A DNA stretch of 64,000 bases from Bryobacteraceae bacterium (GTDB lineage Bacteria; Acidobacteriota; Terriglobia; Bryobacterales; Bryobacteraceae): positions 1,922,001 to 1,986,000 of the forward strand of contig BPGE01000001.1 in NCBI GenBank assembly GCA_026002875.1, given 5' to 3'. The notes beneath the pieces were generated by a model. The model ran no database searches and was not told the origin of the DNA. It was given only the letters and a program-made list of their open reading frames with translations. This document shows, piece after piece, positions 53,840 through 62,530 of this stretch; position 1 is the stretch's first letter, and every line of letters begins with the position of its first letter. A program made the position numbers and the translations under genes.

Positions 53840-55048
53840 CTACTGCAGAATCACCTGCGCGCCTTCCTCCAGCCCGCCGAGCAGCTCCGTCCTGATGCCG
53901 TTCGAGATGCCGAGCTTCACGGCAACCTTCCGCCGGCCTTTTTCAGCCGCCGGATCGGGCACTTCCACGCCGGGGTTGCGATCCTTGTCATACAACACCG
54001 CGGCCTCGGGCACCAGAAGCACGTTCTTCTTTTCCTCGAGGATGATCTCGGCGTTCGCGCTCATGTTCGCCTTCAGCTCGCGGCCCGGGTTGTGGATGGA
54101 GACCTGCACCTCGAACGTCGTGACGTTGTCCTTCTCGACCCCGTACGGGGAGATGCGGTAGACCTTGCCCTCGAACCTGCGGTCGCGGAAGCTCTCGACG
54201 ACGATCCGCGCCGGCTGGCCGAGATAGACCTTGCCGATGTCGGCCTGGTCTACCTTGCCACGGACGAAAACGTCGCTCATGTCGCCCAGCGTGAAAAGCG
54301 GCGCCGCCTGCGAGCCCTGCACGAGAATCGAGCTGACGGCATTGCCGACCTCGACGTTGCGCGAAAGCACCAGCCCGTCGATGGGACTCACAATGGTCGA
54401 GTTCCGCAGGTCTTCCTCGGCGCGCTCAAGCACGGCTTTGGCCTGCGCCACCTGGGCGCGGGCGCGGGTGATTTCAGCCCGGCTCACCGCCAGCGCGCGG
54501 ATGGCGGCGCTCTGGCGGTTCAGGGCCAGCTGGTAGGCCTTTTCGGCCTCTTCCACCACGTTTTTCGCCACCAGCTTCTCTTCATGCATCCGCTGGGCGC
54601 GCTCGAAGGCGGACTTCAGGAACGGAATGTCCGGCCCCTCCGCCTCCACCTTGTTCCGCTCCAGCGCGGCCGCGGCGCTCTCTTCCATGGCCTGCGCCGC
54701 CTGCAGATTGGCGCGCGCTTCCCGCACGCGCGCCTCCAGCTCTTCCTTGTCGAGCTCCGCCAGCACCTGGCCGGCGCGCACCGTGTCGCCGTAGTTGACG
54801 TAGATGTTCTTGACGATGCCGCTCGCCTTGGATTTGACCTCCACGATGGCCCGGGGCTCGATCTTTCCCGTCGCGACCACGACGCGGGCGATGTCGCCGC
54901 GCTCCACTCGCGCGAGCTTCGAAGGGTCGATCCGGTTGTCGGGCTTCAGCGCCGCCCGGACCGCGGCGCCCGCGCCGGCCATCGCCGCCACTGCCACGAT
55001 CACCCAGATCCAGACCTTCTTCGACTTCCGCCTGCCGTTGTTCGCCAT
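53840..55048 (-). CDS. Periplasmic adaptor (HlyD/MacA-like)
   Basis: Membrane-fusion protein of 402 residues. A membrane anchor (about 12-32, WIWVIVAVAAMAGAGAAV) precedes a lipoyl/barrel-sandwich half (about 60-100, VVATGKIEPRAIVEVKSKASG) and a coiled-coil hairpin (about 100-215). The second lipoyl half (STIVSPIDGLVLSRNVEVGNAV) and a beta-barrel and membrane-proximal domain complete the protein. It would link the two permeases to an outer-membrane exit channel, as MacA does for MacB. ATG 55048 is chosen because upstream open frame runs through the divergent M20 gene. Confidence 0.9.
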   Translation of the reverse strand: MANNGRRKSKKVWIWVIVAVAAMAGAGAAVRAALKPDNRIDPSKLARVERGDIARVVVATGKIEPRAIVEVKSKASGIVKNIYVNYGDTVRAGQVLAELDKEELEARVREARANLQAAQAMEESAAAALERNKVEAEGPDIPFLKSAFERAQRMHEEKLVAKNVVEEAEKAYQLALNRQSAAIRALAVSRAEITRARAQVAQAKAVLERAEEDLRNSTIVSPIDGLVLSRNVEVGNAVSSILVQGSQAAPLFTLGDMSDVFVRGKVDQADIGKVYLGQPARIVVESFRDRRFEGKVYRISPYGVEKDNVTTFEVQVSIHNPGRELKANMSANAEIILEEKKNVLLVPEAAVLYDKDRNPGVEVPDPAAEKGRRKVAVKLGISNGIRTELLGGLEEGAQVILQ

Positions 55049-55138
55049 GAAAAAACAGCTCCGTTCATCTGTTTGATACGCGCGGGCGCGCGAAATGTTC
55101 CGTGCGGAACGATTCTCCAGCGCGGGCTCCCTTCGCAT

Positions 55139-56710
55139 ATGATGAAACCCATGTTGCGCAGGACGTTTCTGGGAGCGGCGGGCGCGGCGGCCGTGGCGCG
55201 CGGACAGGCGCCGGATCTGGCGCAGTTGAAGCAGGCGGCTGCGGAGATGGTGGAGGGGCGGCACAAGCTGACGCAGGAGATCGTGGATTCCATCTACTCG
55301 TTCGGCGAGCTCGGCTACCAGGAGTTCGAGACGTCGAAGTACGTCACCTCGATTCTCGCCAGGCACGGCTTCCGCATCACGCAGGGCGTGGCCGGCATGC
55401 CGACGGCGTGGGTGGCCGAGTGGGGGGAGGGAAGCCCCGTCATCGGCTTCATGGCCGACATCGACGGGCTGCCGGAGACATCGCAGACGCCCGGCATCCC
55501 GTGGCATCAGCCGCAGGTGGAGGGCGGCCCTGGCCACGGCGAGGGCCACAACGCCGGCCAGGCGGTGAATGTCACGGCCGCGCTCGTGGTGCAGGAGCTG
55601 ATGCGGCGGCACGGCATCCGCGGCACGCTGCGCGTCTACCCGGGCGTGGCCGAAGAGCTGATCGGCAGCCGGACCTACATGGTGAACGCGGGCCTGTTCC
55701 GCGATCTCGACGTGATGCTCAGTTCGCACATCGCGTCGGACTTCGGCACCAGCTACGGCCCTGTCGGCACGGGGCTCGTCAGCGTGGAATACACCTTCCG
55801 CGGCCGCAGCGCGCACTCGGCCGGCTCTCCCTGGGCAGGCCGCAGCGCGCTGGACGCCGTCGAGCTGATGAACATCGGCTGGAACTACCGGCGCGAACAC
55901 CTGCGGCCGGACCACCGCTCGCACTATGTCATCACGCAGGGCGGCGACCAGCCCAACGTCGTGCCTCCGGTCGCGAAGGTCTGGTACTACTTCCGCGAGT
56001 GGGATTACGAGCGAATCAACGAACTGCACGAAATCGGCACGCGCATCGCGCGGGCGGCGGCGATGATGACCGACACCGAGATGAGCGAGCGCACGCTGGG
56101 CGCCGCATGGCCGGGACATTTCAACAAACCTCTGGCGGAAGCGCTCCATGCCAATATCGTGCGCGCCGGCATGCCGCACTGGTCGCAAGCCGACCAGGCT
56201 CTCGCCCGCGCGGCGCAGCGCGAGCTGAAAGTCAAAGAGGAAGGACTCCGAACGGAGGTCGCCGAGCTGCGCCCGCCCGATCCGTCGCGCCGCAGTTACG
56301 GCTCCGACGACATCGCCGAAGTCGGCTGGAACGTGCCCACGGTCGTGCTGCGCTATCCGGGCAACATTCCGGGCATGATCGGGCATCACTGGTCGAGCGG
56401 CATCGCCATGGCGACGCCGATCGCGCACAAAGGTTCGACTGCGGGCGCCAAGGCGCACGCCATGACGGCTCTGGATCTGCTGCTCAACCCGGCGCTGCTC
56501 GCAGCAGCAAAACAGTATTTCGCCGAGCAGACGAAAGAAACGAAGTGGAAATCGCTGATCCCCGTCGATCAGAAGCCGCCCACCGATCTCAACCGCGAGC
56601 GCATGGAGCGGTTCCGCCCGCAGATGCGGAAGTTCTACTACGATCCGTCGCGCTACGCGACGTATCTGGAGCAGCTCGGCGTTGCCTACCCGACGCTGAA
56701 GAAGCCATGA
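55139..56710 (+). CDS. Tat-exported M20-family amidohydrolase (AbgB-like)
   Basis: Protein of 523 residues. The N-terminus MLRRTFLGAAGAAAVARGQ carries a twin-arginine signal (RRTFLG). The M20 domain has the metal-binding FMADIDGLPE (Asp) and GEGHNAGQAVN (His) regions, EEL as the acid pair candidate (PGVAEELIGSR), and a C-terminal metal His in MIGHHWSSGIAM. It most resembles the AbgB/aminobenzoyl-glutamate hydrolase branch. ATGs at 55139 and 55142 are equivalent. Its stop overlaps the next start (ATGA), so it is co-translated with the membrane acyltransferase. Substrate unknown. Confidence 0.88.
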   Translation: MMKPMLRRTFLGAAGAAAVARGQAPDLAQLKQAAAEMVEGRHKLTQEIVDSIYSFGELGYQEFETSKYVTSILARHGFRITQGVAGMPTAWVAEWGEGSPVIGFMADIDGLPETSQTPGIPWHQPQVEGGPGHGEGHNAGQAVNVTAALVVQELMRRHGIRGTLRVYPGVAEELIGSRTYMVNAGLFRDLDVMLSSHIASDFGTSYGPVGTGLVSVEYTFRGRSAHSAGSPWAGRSALDAVELMNIGWNYRREHLRPDHRSHYVITQGGDQPNVVPPVAKVWYYFREWDYERINELHEIGTRIARAAAMMTDTEMSERTLGAAWPGHFNKPLAEALHANIVRAGMPHWSQADQALARAAQRELKVKEEGLRTEVAELRPPDPSRRSYGSDDIAEVGWNVPTVVLRYPGNIPGMIGHHWSSGIAMATPIAHKGSTAGAKAHAMTALDLLLNPALLAAAKQYFAEQTKETKWKSLIPVDQKPPTDLNRERMERFRPQMRKFYYDPSRYATYLEQLGVAYPTLKKP

Positions 56711-57825
56711 AGCTGCGCCTGCCCGCGCTCGATGCGCTCCGCGGGCTGATCATGGTGCTGATGGCGCTGGACCACGCCTCGCTGCTGCTGGCGCGCGTCC
56801 ATCCTTTCGAGATGTGGAACCAGCCGCTGCCAGCCTACGGGAGCGCGTCGTGGTTCTTCACGCGCTGGCTGACGCACCTGTGCGCGCCGGGATTCTTCCT
56901 TCTGATGGGGGCGGGCATGGCGCTGCTGGAAGCGTCGCGGCGCGAGCGGGGCTGGAGCGGGGCGCGGGTGCGGCGGTTCTTTCTGCTGCGCGGAGCGGTG
57001 CTCGTAGTCATCAGTTATGCCTTCGAAGTCGCGCCGATGGCTCTGATGGCGCATTCCGGGCGCGACGCGATGTCGGTATCGCCGGTGGTGCTGGGAGTCC
57101 TGGTGACGCTGGGGCTCAGCATGATGGCGGCAGCATGGATGTTGGGGCTGGCGGCGCGCTGGTGGTTCGCCATTGGGGCTGCCGCGGTGCTCGCGCCCAA
57201 CCTGCTGCTGCCGTGGCTCAGCGCTGAGCGGGCGCAGCATGCGCTCGCGCTGCTGCTGGTGTCGCCGGGGCAGTCGGGGCTCGTCACGAGCGGATATCCC
57301 GTGCTGCCGTGGTTCGGCATCTGCGCGCTGGGCGTGGGATTGGGGCATCTGCTGCGGCGCGGCGCGGAGCGCACTCTGCAGGCGGCTCTGCCCGCGGGGC
57401 TCGCGCTCGTCGCCCTGTTCGTTCTGGTGCGCGCCAGCGGCGGATTCGGCAACCTGCGGCTGGCGGAAGGATCGGGATGGATGGCGTGGCTCACAGTCGT
57501 GAAATATCCGCCAAGTCTGGCCTTCGCGTCGCTGATGATCGGGCTGGATCTGGTGCTGCTGTCGCTGCTGCACCGTTCCCAGGATCGCCTCGGCGCACTG
57601 ATCCGCGTGCTTCTGGTATACGGGCAGGCGCCGCTGCTGTTTTACATCGCGCACTTCTACCTGTTCGGCGCCGTTTCCATGATCGCCTTCAGCCGCCAGC
57701 CGTCGCCGCAGTGGCTGCTCTATCCGCTGTGGCTCGCAGGGTGCGCGGCACTCTACTATCCCTGCCTGCGGTTTCGCGAATTCAAGCGGAAGCAGCCGGA
57801 GAGCTCGCTGTGGCGGATGCTGTGA
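56707..57825 (+). CDS. HGSNAT-like membrane acyltransferase
   Basis: Polytopic protein of 372 residues with about 10 membrane segments. The N-terminal LPALDALRGLIMVLMALDHASLLLA is the heparan-alpha-glucosaminide N-acetyltransferase (DUF1624) motif with the conserved DxxRG and MxxDH. Such proteins move an acetyl group across the membrane onto a sugar amine. It starts inside the stop of the M20 gene (ATGA), which suggests that the two act on the same exported substrate. Confidence 0.87.
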   Translation: MKLRLPALDALRGLIMVLMALDHASLLLARVHPFEMWNQPLPAYGSASWFFTRWLTHLCAPGFFLLMGAGMALLEASRRERGWSGARVRRFFLLRGAVLVVISYAFEVAPMALMAHSGRDAMSVSPVVLGVLVTLGLSMMAAAWMLGLAARWWFAIGAAAVLAPNLLLPWLSAERAQHALALLLVSPGQSGLVTSGYPVLPWFGICALGVGLGHLLRRGAERTLQAALPAGLALVALFVLVRASGGFGNLRLAEGSGWMAWLTVVKYPPSLAFASLMIGLDLVLLSLLHRSQDRLGALIRVLLVYGQAPLLFYIAHFYLFGAVSMIAFSRQPSPQWLLYPLWLAGCAALYYPCLRFREFKRKQPESSLWRML

Positions 57826-57828
57826 GCC

Positions 57829-58617
57829 TTACTCGTATTTGAGTTCGCTGCCCAGCAGGCTGTGGGGAATCGCGAACACGATCATCATGACGATGGCTGC
57901 GCCCAGCACCCACGCGCCCGCCCGCTCCGGCGTGCGGCGCAGCTTCAGCCACGCAATCAGCCACGCCAGCCACGCCACCGCGGTCTTGTTGTCGGTCAGG
58001 TCCGTTCCGAACGGCCACCCCGTCCAGTAAGCGCCGAAGGCGTACTTCTGCACGATGGGGCCGAGCACCAGCCCTCCAACGGTCAGCAGACCAACGGTCC
58101 AGAGCAGGAGCGCCCGGTACTGCGGCTGCGGGCGGAAGGACTCGAGCCCCGCGCGCGTGCCCACGAGCATCGCCCCGAACATGGCGATCACGTGCAGCAC
58201 CAGCACGGCCATCGGCACTTCGCCGCGGAAACGGAGGATCACCGGCTCGCCGCCCAGAGTGACGCGCTCGCTGCCGTCCTGCAGAATGACGCGGTAGGCC
58301 AGCTTGCCCGCCGGCGGCTGCTGCGGGAGTTTCCCCACAAGCTGATCTCCGTCGCGCGTCATCTCCACGTATGTCCAGTCGTCGCGCGTCTTGTGCCGCT
58401 TCCACGCCAGCGTCCCTTTGGTTTCCGGCGAAACGGCGGGCGCGCGCACTTCCGCGTCTCCGCCCGCCATGCTGCGCACCAGCCGGTACCGGACCTCCTT
58501 CCCGGCCAGCGTGGCCTTCCCGCGTTTCGGGTGCGTCGGTCCGGTGATGCGCTGATAGACGGCGGACGCCAGAGTGATGACAAGAGCAAGAATCCAGAGA
58601 ACCCATGAACGGCGCAT
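57829..58617 (-). CDS. Membrane protein of unknown function
   Basis: Protein of 262 residues. One N-terminal span (about 4-20) leads to an extracytoplasmic domain (about 25-130) with beta-rich sequence (WTYVEMTRDGDQLVGKLPQQ, ILQDGSERVTLGGEPVILRF). Four C-terminal spans follow (about 132-255). No family is recognised. It is 7 bp downstream of the GNAT gene and probably co-transcribed with it. Confidence 0.7.
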   Translation of the reverse strand: MRRSWVLWILALVITLASAVYQRITGPTHPKRGKATLAGKEVRYRLVRSMAGGDAEVRAPAVSPETKGTLAWKRHKTRDDWTYVEMTRDGDQLVGKLPQQPPAGKLAYRVILQDGSERVTLGGEPVILRFRGEVPMAVLVLHVIAMFGAMLVGTRAGLESFRPQPQYRALLLWTVGLLTVGGLVLGPIVQKYAFGAYWTGWPFGTDLTDNKTAVAWLAWLIAWLKLRRTPERAGAWVLGAAIVMMIVFAIPHSLLGSELKYE

Positions 58618-58624
58618 AGCGCGC

Positions 58625-59101
58625 TCATTCTTTCAGAATCCGCCCGAAGTCTGCACGCGTCAGCCGCATGGTGATCCATTCGTTGAGGCGGCGCGCGCCG
58701 AAGCGCTCGTAAAAGTCGAGCGCCGGCCGGTTCCAGTCCAGCACCACCCACTCCATGCGCCCGCAGCCCCGTCGCTCCGCTTCTTCCACCAGGCGCAGGA
58801 AAAGCGCCTTGCCCGCGCCGCGGCCGCGGTGCTCGGGCTTCACGAAGATGTCCTCGAGATACAGCGTGGGCAAAGCAAGAAAGCTGGAATAGGTTTCAAA
58901 CACGAGGGCGTAGCCCGCCGCCTCTCCGTCCACGAACACGAGCCACGCTTCCAGCCGCGGCTTCTCGCCGAAGATGTCTCGCACCAGCCGCTGCTGCGCC
59001 GCTTCGTCCGGCGGTTCGAGCTTTTCGTATTCAGCCAGACCGAGGATCAGCTGGAGAAGAACCGGCGCCTCCTCGGGGCGCGCGCGGCGGACTTCATGCA
59101 T
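58625..59101 (-). CDS. GNAT-family N-acetyltransferase
   Basis: Cytoplasmic protein of 158 residues. The acetyl-CoA site is visible as LYLEDIFVKPEHRGRGAGKALF (R-G-x-G-A/G, about 80-101), and the C-terminal VVLDWNRPALDFYERFGARRL is the helix-strand pair typical of GNATs. The N-terminal HEVRRARPEEAPVLLQLILGLAEYEKL resembles diamine and amino-acid acetyltransferases of the SAT1-like branch, but the substrate is not certain. It lies between the membrane protein and rtcB on the same strand. Confidence 0.9.
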   Translation of the reverse strand: MHEVRRARPEEAPVLLQLILGLAEYEKLEPPDEAAQQRLVRDIFGEKPRLEAWLVFVDGEAAGYALVFETYSSFLALPTLYLEDIFVKPEHRGRGAGKALFLRLVEEAERRGCGRMEWVVLDWNRPALDFYERFGARRLNEWITMRLTRADFGRILKE

Positions 59102-59138
59102 ACCGACTCCCAGTGTAGCCGCCGGGCGCGGCGCGCAC

Positions 59139-60569
59139 TCAGCCTTTGATCACGCCCATGGGACGCAGACGCGCCACCTTCCGCGCCAGCCCCGCCTGAT
59201 GCACCACCTCGATCACCTCGTCGACGTCCTTGTACGCCTCCGGCACCTCCTCGATGATGCCGTCGCGCGTCTCGCTGCGCACCAGAATGCCGCGCTCCTC
59301 CAGCTGCCGCTGCACCGCGCGCGCGTCCCGGCCATGCTTGGCCGCATGGCGGCTCAGCAGCCGCCCGGCCCCATGGCAGACGCTGCCGAAACTCTCCTTC
59401 ATCGCTCCTTCGCAGCCGGCCAGCACCCACGAAGCCGTGCCCATGCTGCCGGGGATCAGCACCGGCTGGCCCACCGGGCGGTAATCGGCGGGAATCTCCG
59501 GATGACGCGGCGGGAACGCCCGCGTGGCCCCCTTGCGGTGCACCAGCACGTCCACCGTGCGGCCGTTGTATTCGTACTTCTCGCGCTTGGCGATGTTGTG
59601 GCAGACGTCGTAAATCAGCCCGAGCCGCACGTGCTTGCCGAATACCTTCTGGAACGAGCCCCGGACGAAATGCAGCATGGCCTGCCGGTTGGCCCAGGCG
59701 AAGTTGGCCGCTGCGCGCATGGCCTTCAGATACGACTGGCCCTCCGGGCTCTGGATGGGCACGCACGCCAGTTGCCGGTCCGGCAGCGTGATGCCGTATT
59801 TCTTCATCGCCGCGCCCATCTGCGCCAGGAAATCCGTGCAGACCTGATGGCCCAGCCCGCGCGAGCCGCTGTGGATCAGCACCACCACCTGGCCCTCCTC
59901 CAGCCCGTAGCACCGCGCCGCCTCTTCATCGTGCACGCGGTGGACGAACTGAATCTCGAGGAAGTGGTTCCCGCTGCCCAGCGTGCCGATCTGCGGCCGG
60001 CCGCGCTCTTTGGCGCGCGCGCTCACCTCGCCGGCGCTCGCTGCCGCCAGGCAGCCGCGCTCCTCGCAGTGCTCGATGTCGGACGGCTCGCCGTAGCCGT
60101 GCTCGACCATCCACTCCGCGCCCTGCTCCAGAATCTGGTTCAGCTGCTTCTCGCTGATGTCGAGATGGCCCTTGCCGCCGACGCCGCAGGGCACGTCGCG
60201 GAACACTTGGTCGACCAGCTCTTTCAGCCGGGCCCGCACCTCGTCCTTTTCGAGATTCGTCCGGATCAGCCGCACGCCGCAGTTGATGTCGTAGCCCACG
60301 CCGCCGGGGCTCACCACGCCGCTGTCCCAGTCCATCGCCGCCACGCCGCCGATCGGGAACCCGTATCCCTGGTGGATGTCGGGCATGGCCAGCGACGGTC
60401 CGACGATGCCGGGCAGGCAGGCGACGTTCATCGCCTGCTCGAGCGCGCGGTCCTTCTCGACCTGCTCCAGAATCGGCCCGCTCGCGTAGAACAGCACATC
60501 GGTGCGCATGCCGTGGCGCGCGCCCTTCGGAATCCGGTGGCGGACTTCGTCGACGTGTTCGATCAGCAT
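59139..60569 (-). CDS. rtcB: RNA-splicing ligase RtcB
   Basis: Joins RNA 2',3'-cyclic phosphate or 3'-phosphate ends to 5'-OH ends using GTP and manganese. It has 476 residues. ATG 60569 (MLIEHVDEVRHRIP) is chosen because it matches the family start; 19 codons of open frame upstream overlap archease. The metal and guanylate residues align with studied RtcB: Cys97 (YDINCGVRL), His202 (GSGNHFLEI), His233 (HSGSRGLGHQ), His324 (DVCHNIAK) and His399 as the GMP-accepting His (CHGAGR). The archease stop is one base before its start, so the two are coupled. Confidence 0.96.
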   Translation of the reverse strand: MLIEHVDEVRHRIPKGARHGMRTDVLFYASGPILEQVEKDRALEQAMNVACLPGIVGPSLAMPDIHQGYGFPIGGVAAMDWDSGVVSPGGVGYDINCGVRLIRTNLEKDEVRARLKELVDQVFRDVPCGVGGKGHLDISEKQLNQILEQGAEWMVEHGYGEPSDIEHCEERGCLAAASAGEVSARAKERGRPQIGTLGSGNHFLEIQFVHRVHDEEAARCYGLEEGQVVVLIHSGSRGLGHQVCTDFLAQMGAAMKKYGITLPDRQLACVPIQSPEGQSYLKAMRAAANFAWANRQAMLHFVRGSFQKVFGKHVRLGLIYDVCHNIAKREKYEYNGRTVDVLVHRKGATRAFPPRHPEIPADYRPVGQPVLIPGSMGTASWVLAGCEGAMKESFGSVCHGAGRLLSRHAAKHGRDARAVQRQLEERGILVRSETRDGIIEEVPEAYKDVDEVIEVVHQAGLARKVARLRPMGVIKG

Positions 60570-60570
60570 G

Positions 60571-60987
60571 TCAGATGTCGAGGAAGACCTCGGCCTCCCA
60601 CATGCCATTGTGCTCACGGATGACAAGTTGATGAAAGGTGGCCGCCTTCACCACGATCCGCGGCGGGTGGCGCGCGTCGTCGCGCGGCTCGCCGCAGGCC
60701 AGGGCGCTGACGTCATCGCCCTCCAGCCGGAGATCGTCGAAATGCACGGGCAGGAAGCGCTCTCCGTCCAGCAGCCAGAGCACTTCGTTCAGCCAGTTGA
60801 TGAACCGGTCCTCGAGAGTCGCGCCCGTGCAGCGCAGCAGACGGCTCTCCACCGGGACGGCGCATGAAGGATTCACCGCGATCGACACCAGCGCTTCCGC
60901 CGCTTTGACGAACAGCTCTTCGAGGCTCGCGGCGCGGACGCGGAACCCCGTGTCCGCCGTATGGTCGAGCAGCTCGTAGTCCGCCAT
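60571..60987 (-). CDS. Archease, RtcB activator
   Basis: Protein of 138 residues that helps RtcB take up GTP and turn over. The N-terminal YELLDHTADTGFRVRAASLEELF and the C-terminal ATFHQLVIREHNGMWEAEVFLDI are family signatures; conserved acids include Asp8 and Asp12 and the final Asp of the C-terminus. It ends one base before rtcB, the arrangement known from many bacteria and archaea. Confidence 0.94.
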   Translation of the reverse strand: MADYELLDHTADTGFRVRAASLEELFVKAAEALVSIAVNPSCAVPVESRLLRCTGATLEDRFINWLNEVLWLLDGERFLPVHFDDLRLEGDDVSALACGEPRDDARHPPRIVVKAATFHQLVIREHNGMWEAEVFLDI

Positions 60988-60993
60988 GGGCTC

Positions 60994-62139
60994 CTACACG
61001 CCGAGATGCTTCTCCAGAAACGGAAACCCGAGTTTGCCCGAGAACTGATGCCCCGCTTCGAAGATCTCGTGCCCGATCCGGTCCTCCGCCCCGAAGACGC
61101 GGTACACCTTCTGCACCTCGCCGAAGGCGAAGCGGAAAGCGTCGATCGGAAAGATGTCGTCCTTCGTCCCGGACTCGCAGAATAAAGGCCGCGGTGCGAT
61201 CAGCCCCGCGACGTCGTACATCTCGCACCAGTGGAGAATGCCGGGAACGTAGTTGTCGATGCAGTGCGAGAGGCTGAAAATCGAATCGCGGAACGTGTTC
61301 AGGTAGCCGCTGATCAGCGCCGCCGAGATGCGCGGCTCCAGCGCCGTTCCGAACGTCGTGATCGTGCCGCCGCCGCTGATGCCCATCAGCCCGATCCGGC
61401 GCGCATCCACTTCCGCGCGCGTCTCGAGATAATCCACCGCGCGCATGACGTCGTAAACGCGCCACCCGATCATTGTTTCGCCCATCAGCAGCGCCGCTCC
61501 AGCGGCGGGTTGGCAGGAAGACTGCCCGAGTCCGCGGCGCCGGCTCGCCGGATCGCGGCGGCAGCCGAAGCCCAGCGGCTCGATGGCGAACGCCGCAAAG
61601 CCCCGCTCGGCCGCCTGCACGGCGAAGTCAAACTGATAGGGGCCCTTCTCCGTGCGGTCCTGTCCTTTTTCGTCGATGCCTGCAATGTCATCGGCGCCGC
61701 GCCCGTGCCCGGGCACGCAGATCAGCACCGGGCGCGGCTGAGGGCGGTTCTTCGGGATCAGGAAATAGCCCAGCACGCCAAGCCCCGGCCGCGACTCGAA
61801 GATCACCGTCTCGCGTACGTAAGCCGGAAACTCCCGCTGCTCGAGAATCTCCGGCCGCAGCGGCGTGCGGCGCGGGAAGCCGCCCAGCAGTTCCGTCAGC
61901 TTCGCGCGCAGCTTGCGCTGCCACGCCTGCGCCTCGCGAAGATTGCGCGCGCGGAAGCCAAGCTGGCGCGGCATCTCTTCGTAACGCTTCCGCGTCCACG
62001 CGAGGGAATCAAACGAGTCCGGCGGGTAGCGCCCCTCGAACTTCTGCAGTGCGCCCCGGTAAGCGGGCTGCTGCGCCCGGGCGCGTTTCGCGGTGGTGAG
62101 GGCTGCGGCCGCCATGGCAAGATCTCTGCGCGTGATCAC
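60994..62139 (-). CDS. Tat-exported alpha/beta hydrolase (acetyl-esterase-like)
   Basis: Protein of 381 residues with a twin-arginine signal (MITRRDLAMAAAALTTA). The hydrolase core has an oxyanion region (VLICVPGHGRGADDIAG), a nucleophile in MGISGGGTIT (Ser255), an acid candidate in CESGTKDDIFPI (about 340) and a His in FEAGHQF (about 365). It resembles the family of large exported acetyl xylan and carbohydrate esterases (PF12715-type). It probably deacetylates sugars outside the cytoplasm. The gene stands 6 bp upstream of archease on the same strand, so it could be part of that transcript. Confidence 0.83.
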   Translation of the reverse strand: MITRRDLAMAAAALTTAKRARAQQPAYRGALQKFEGRYPPDSFDSLAWTRKRYEEMPRQLGFRARNLREAQAWQRKLRAKLTELLGGFPRRTPLRPEILEQREFPAYVRETVIFESRPGLGVLGYFLIPKNRPQPRPVLICVPGHGRGADDIAGIDEKGQDRTEKGPYQFDFAVQAAERGFAAFAIEPLGFGCRRDPASRRRGLGQSSCQPAAGAALLMGETMIGWRVYDVMRAVDYLETRAEVDARRIGLMGISGGGTITTFGTALEPRISAALISGYLNTFRDSIFSLSHCIDNYVPGILHWCEMYDVAGLIAPRPLFCESGTKDDIFPIDAFRFAFGEVQKVYRVFGAEDRIGHEIFEAGHQFSGKLGFPFLEKHLGV

Positions 62140-62181
62140 ACGTTCAGAGATATCATGCCGCGCCGCCCGCCGGAGCCCGCC

Positions 62182-62523
62182 TCAGGCCTCGCTCCACTCG
62201 TCTTCCTTGAACCCGAGCAGGACCTTCGAGCCGTGCACGAGAATCGGACGCCGGATCAGATTCGGATTCTCGCTCATCAGGCGCAGCGCTTCCTCGCGCG
62301 GCGGCGGATTCGTCTTCATGCCCATCGTGCGGTAGAGCTCGTTTTTCGGGTTCAGGAACTCGCCGTAGTCGCGCTTTCCGATCAGGCGGTCGAGCTCCTC
62401 GACGCTGAGGCCTTTCGACAAATCCACCACTTCCGCTTCCACCCCCTTCTGAACCAGGAAACTCCTGGCTTTCCGGCAGGTGGTTCAGGTGGGCTTGGTG
62501 TAGAACTTCGGCTTCTGTGGCAT
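62182..62523 (-). CDS. ArsC/Spx-like thioredoxin-fold reductase, probable selenoprotein (UGA = Sec13)
   Basis: Protein of 113 residues if the in-frame UGA at 62485-62487 is read as selenocysteine. The reading is MPQKPKFYTKPT-Sec-TTCRKARSFLVQKG, then NPNLIRRPILVHGSKVLLGF. UGA falls exactly where ArsC/Spx relatives have the first Cys of CxxC; Cys16 and the RRP motif (91-93) are kept. A hairpin (62452-62470) with the first loop base, G, 22 nt after the UGA fits bacterial SECIS rules. Read without Sec, only a 12-residue stub or an 86-residue fragment from an internal start remains, lacking the active site. It follows the rhodanese gene with 7 bp between. The alternatives are a nonsense mutation or a sequencing error. 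Confidence 0.78.
62452..62470 (-). promoter_or_regulatory. SECIS-like hairpin inside the ArsC-like gene
   Basis: On the minus strand AGCCAGGA-GTT-TCCTGGTT forms an 8-bp stem (one G-U pair) with a 3-base loop beginning with G. The loop starts 22 nt after the in-frame UGA. Known bacterial SECIS hairpins place the loop 16-37 nt after UGA and need a G in one of its first two positions. Confidence 0.7.
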
Positions 62524-62530
62524 GGCCGTG

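Noticed and set aside
62182-62442. 86-codon gene starting at an internal start codon of the ArsC-like frame
   Set aside because: It lacks the beta strand and CxxC region that define the fold; the frame continues upstream through a single UGA to an ATG placed 7 bp after the rhodanese gene.
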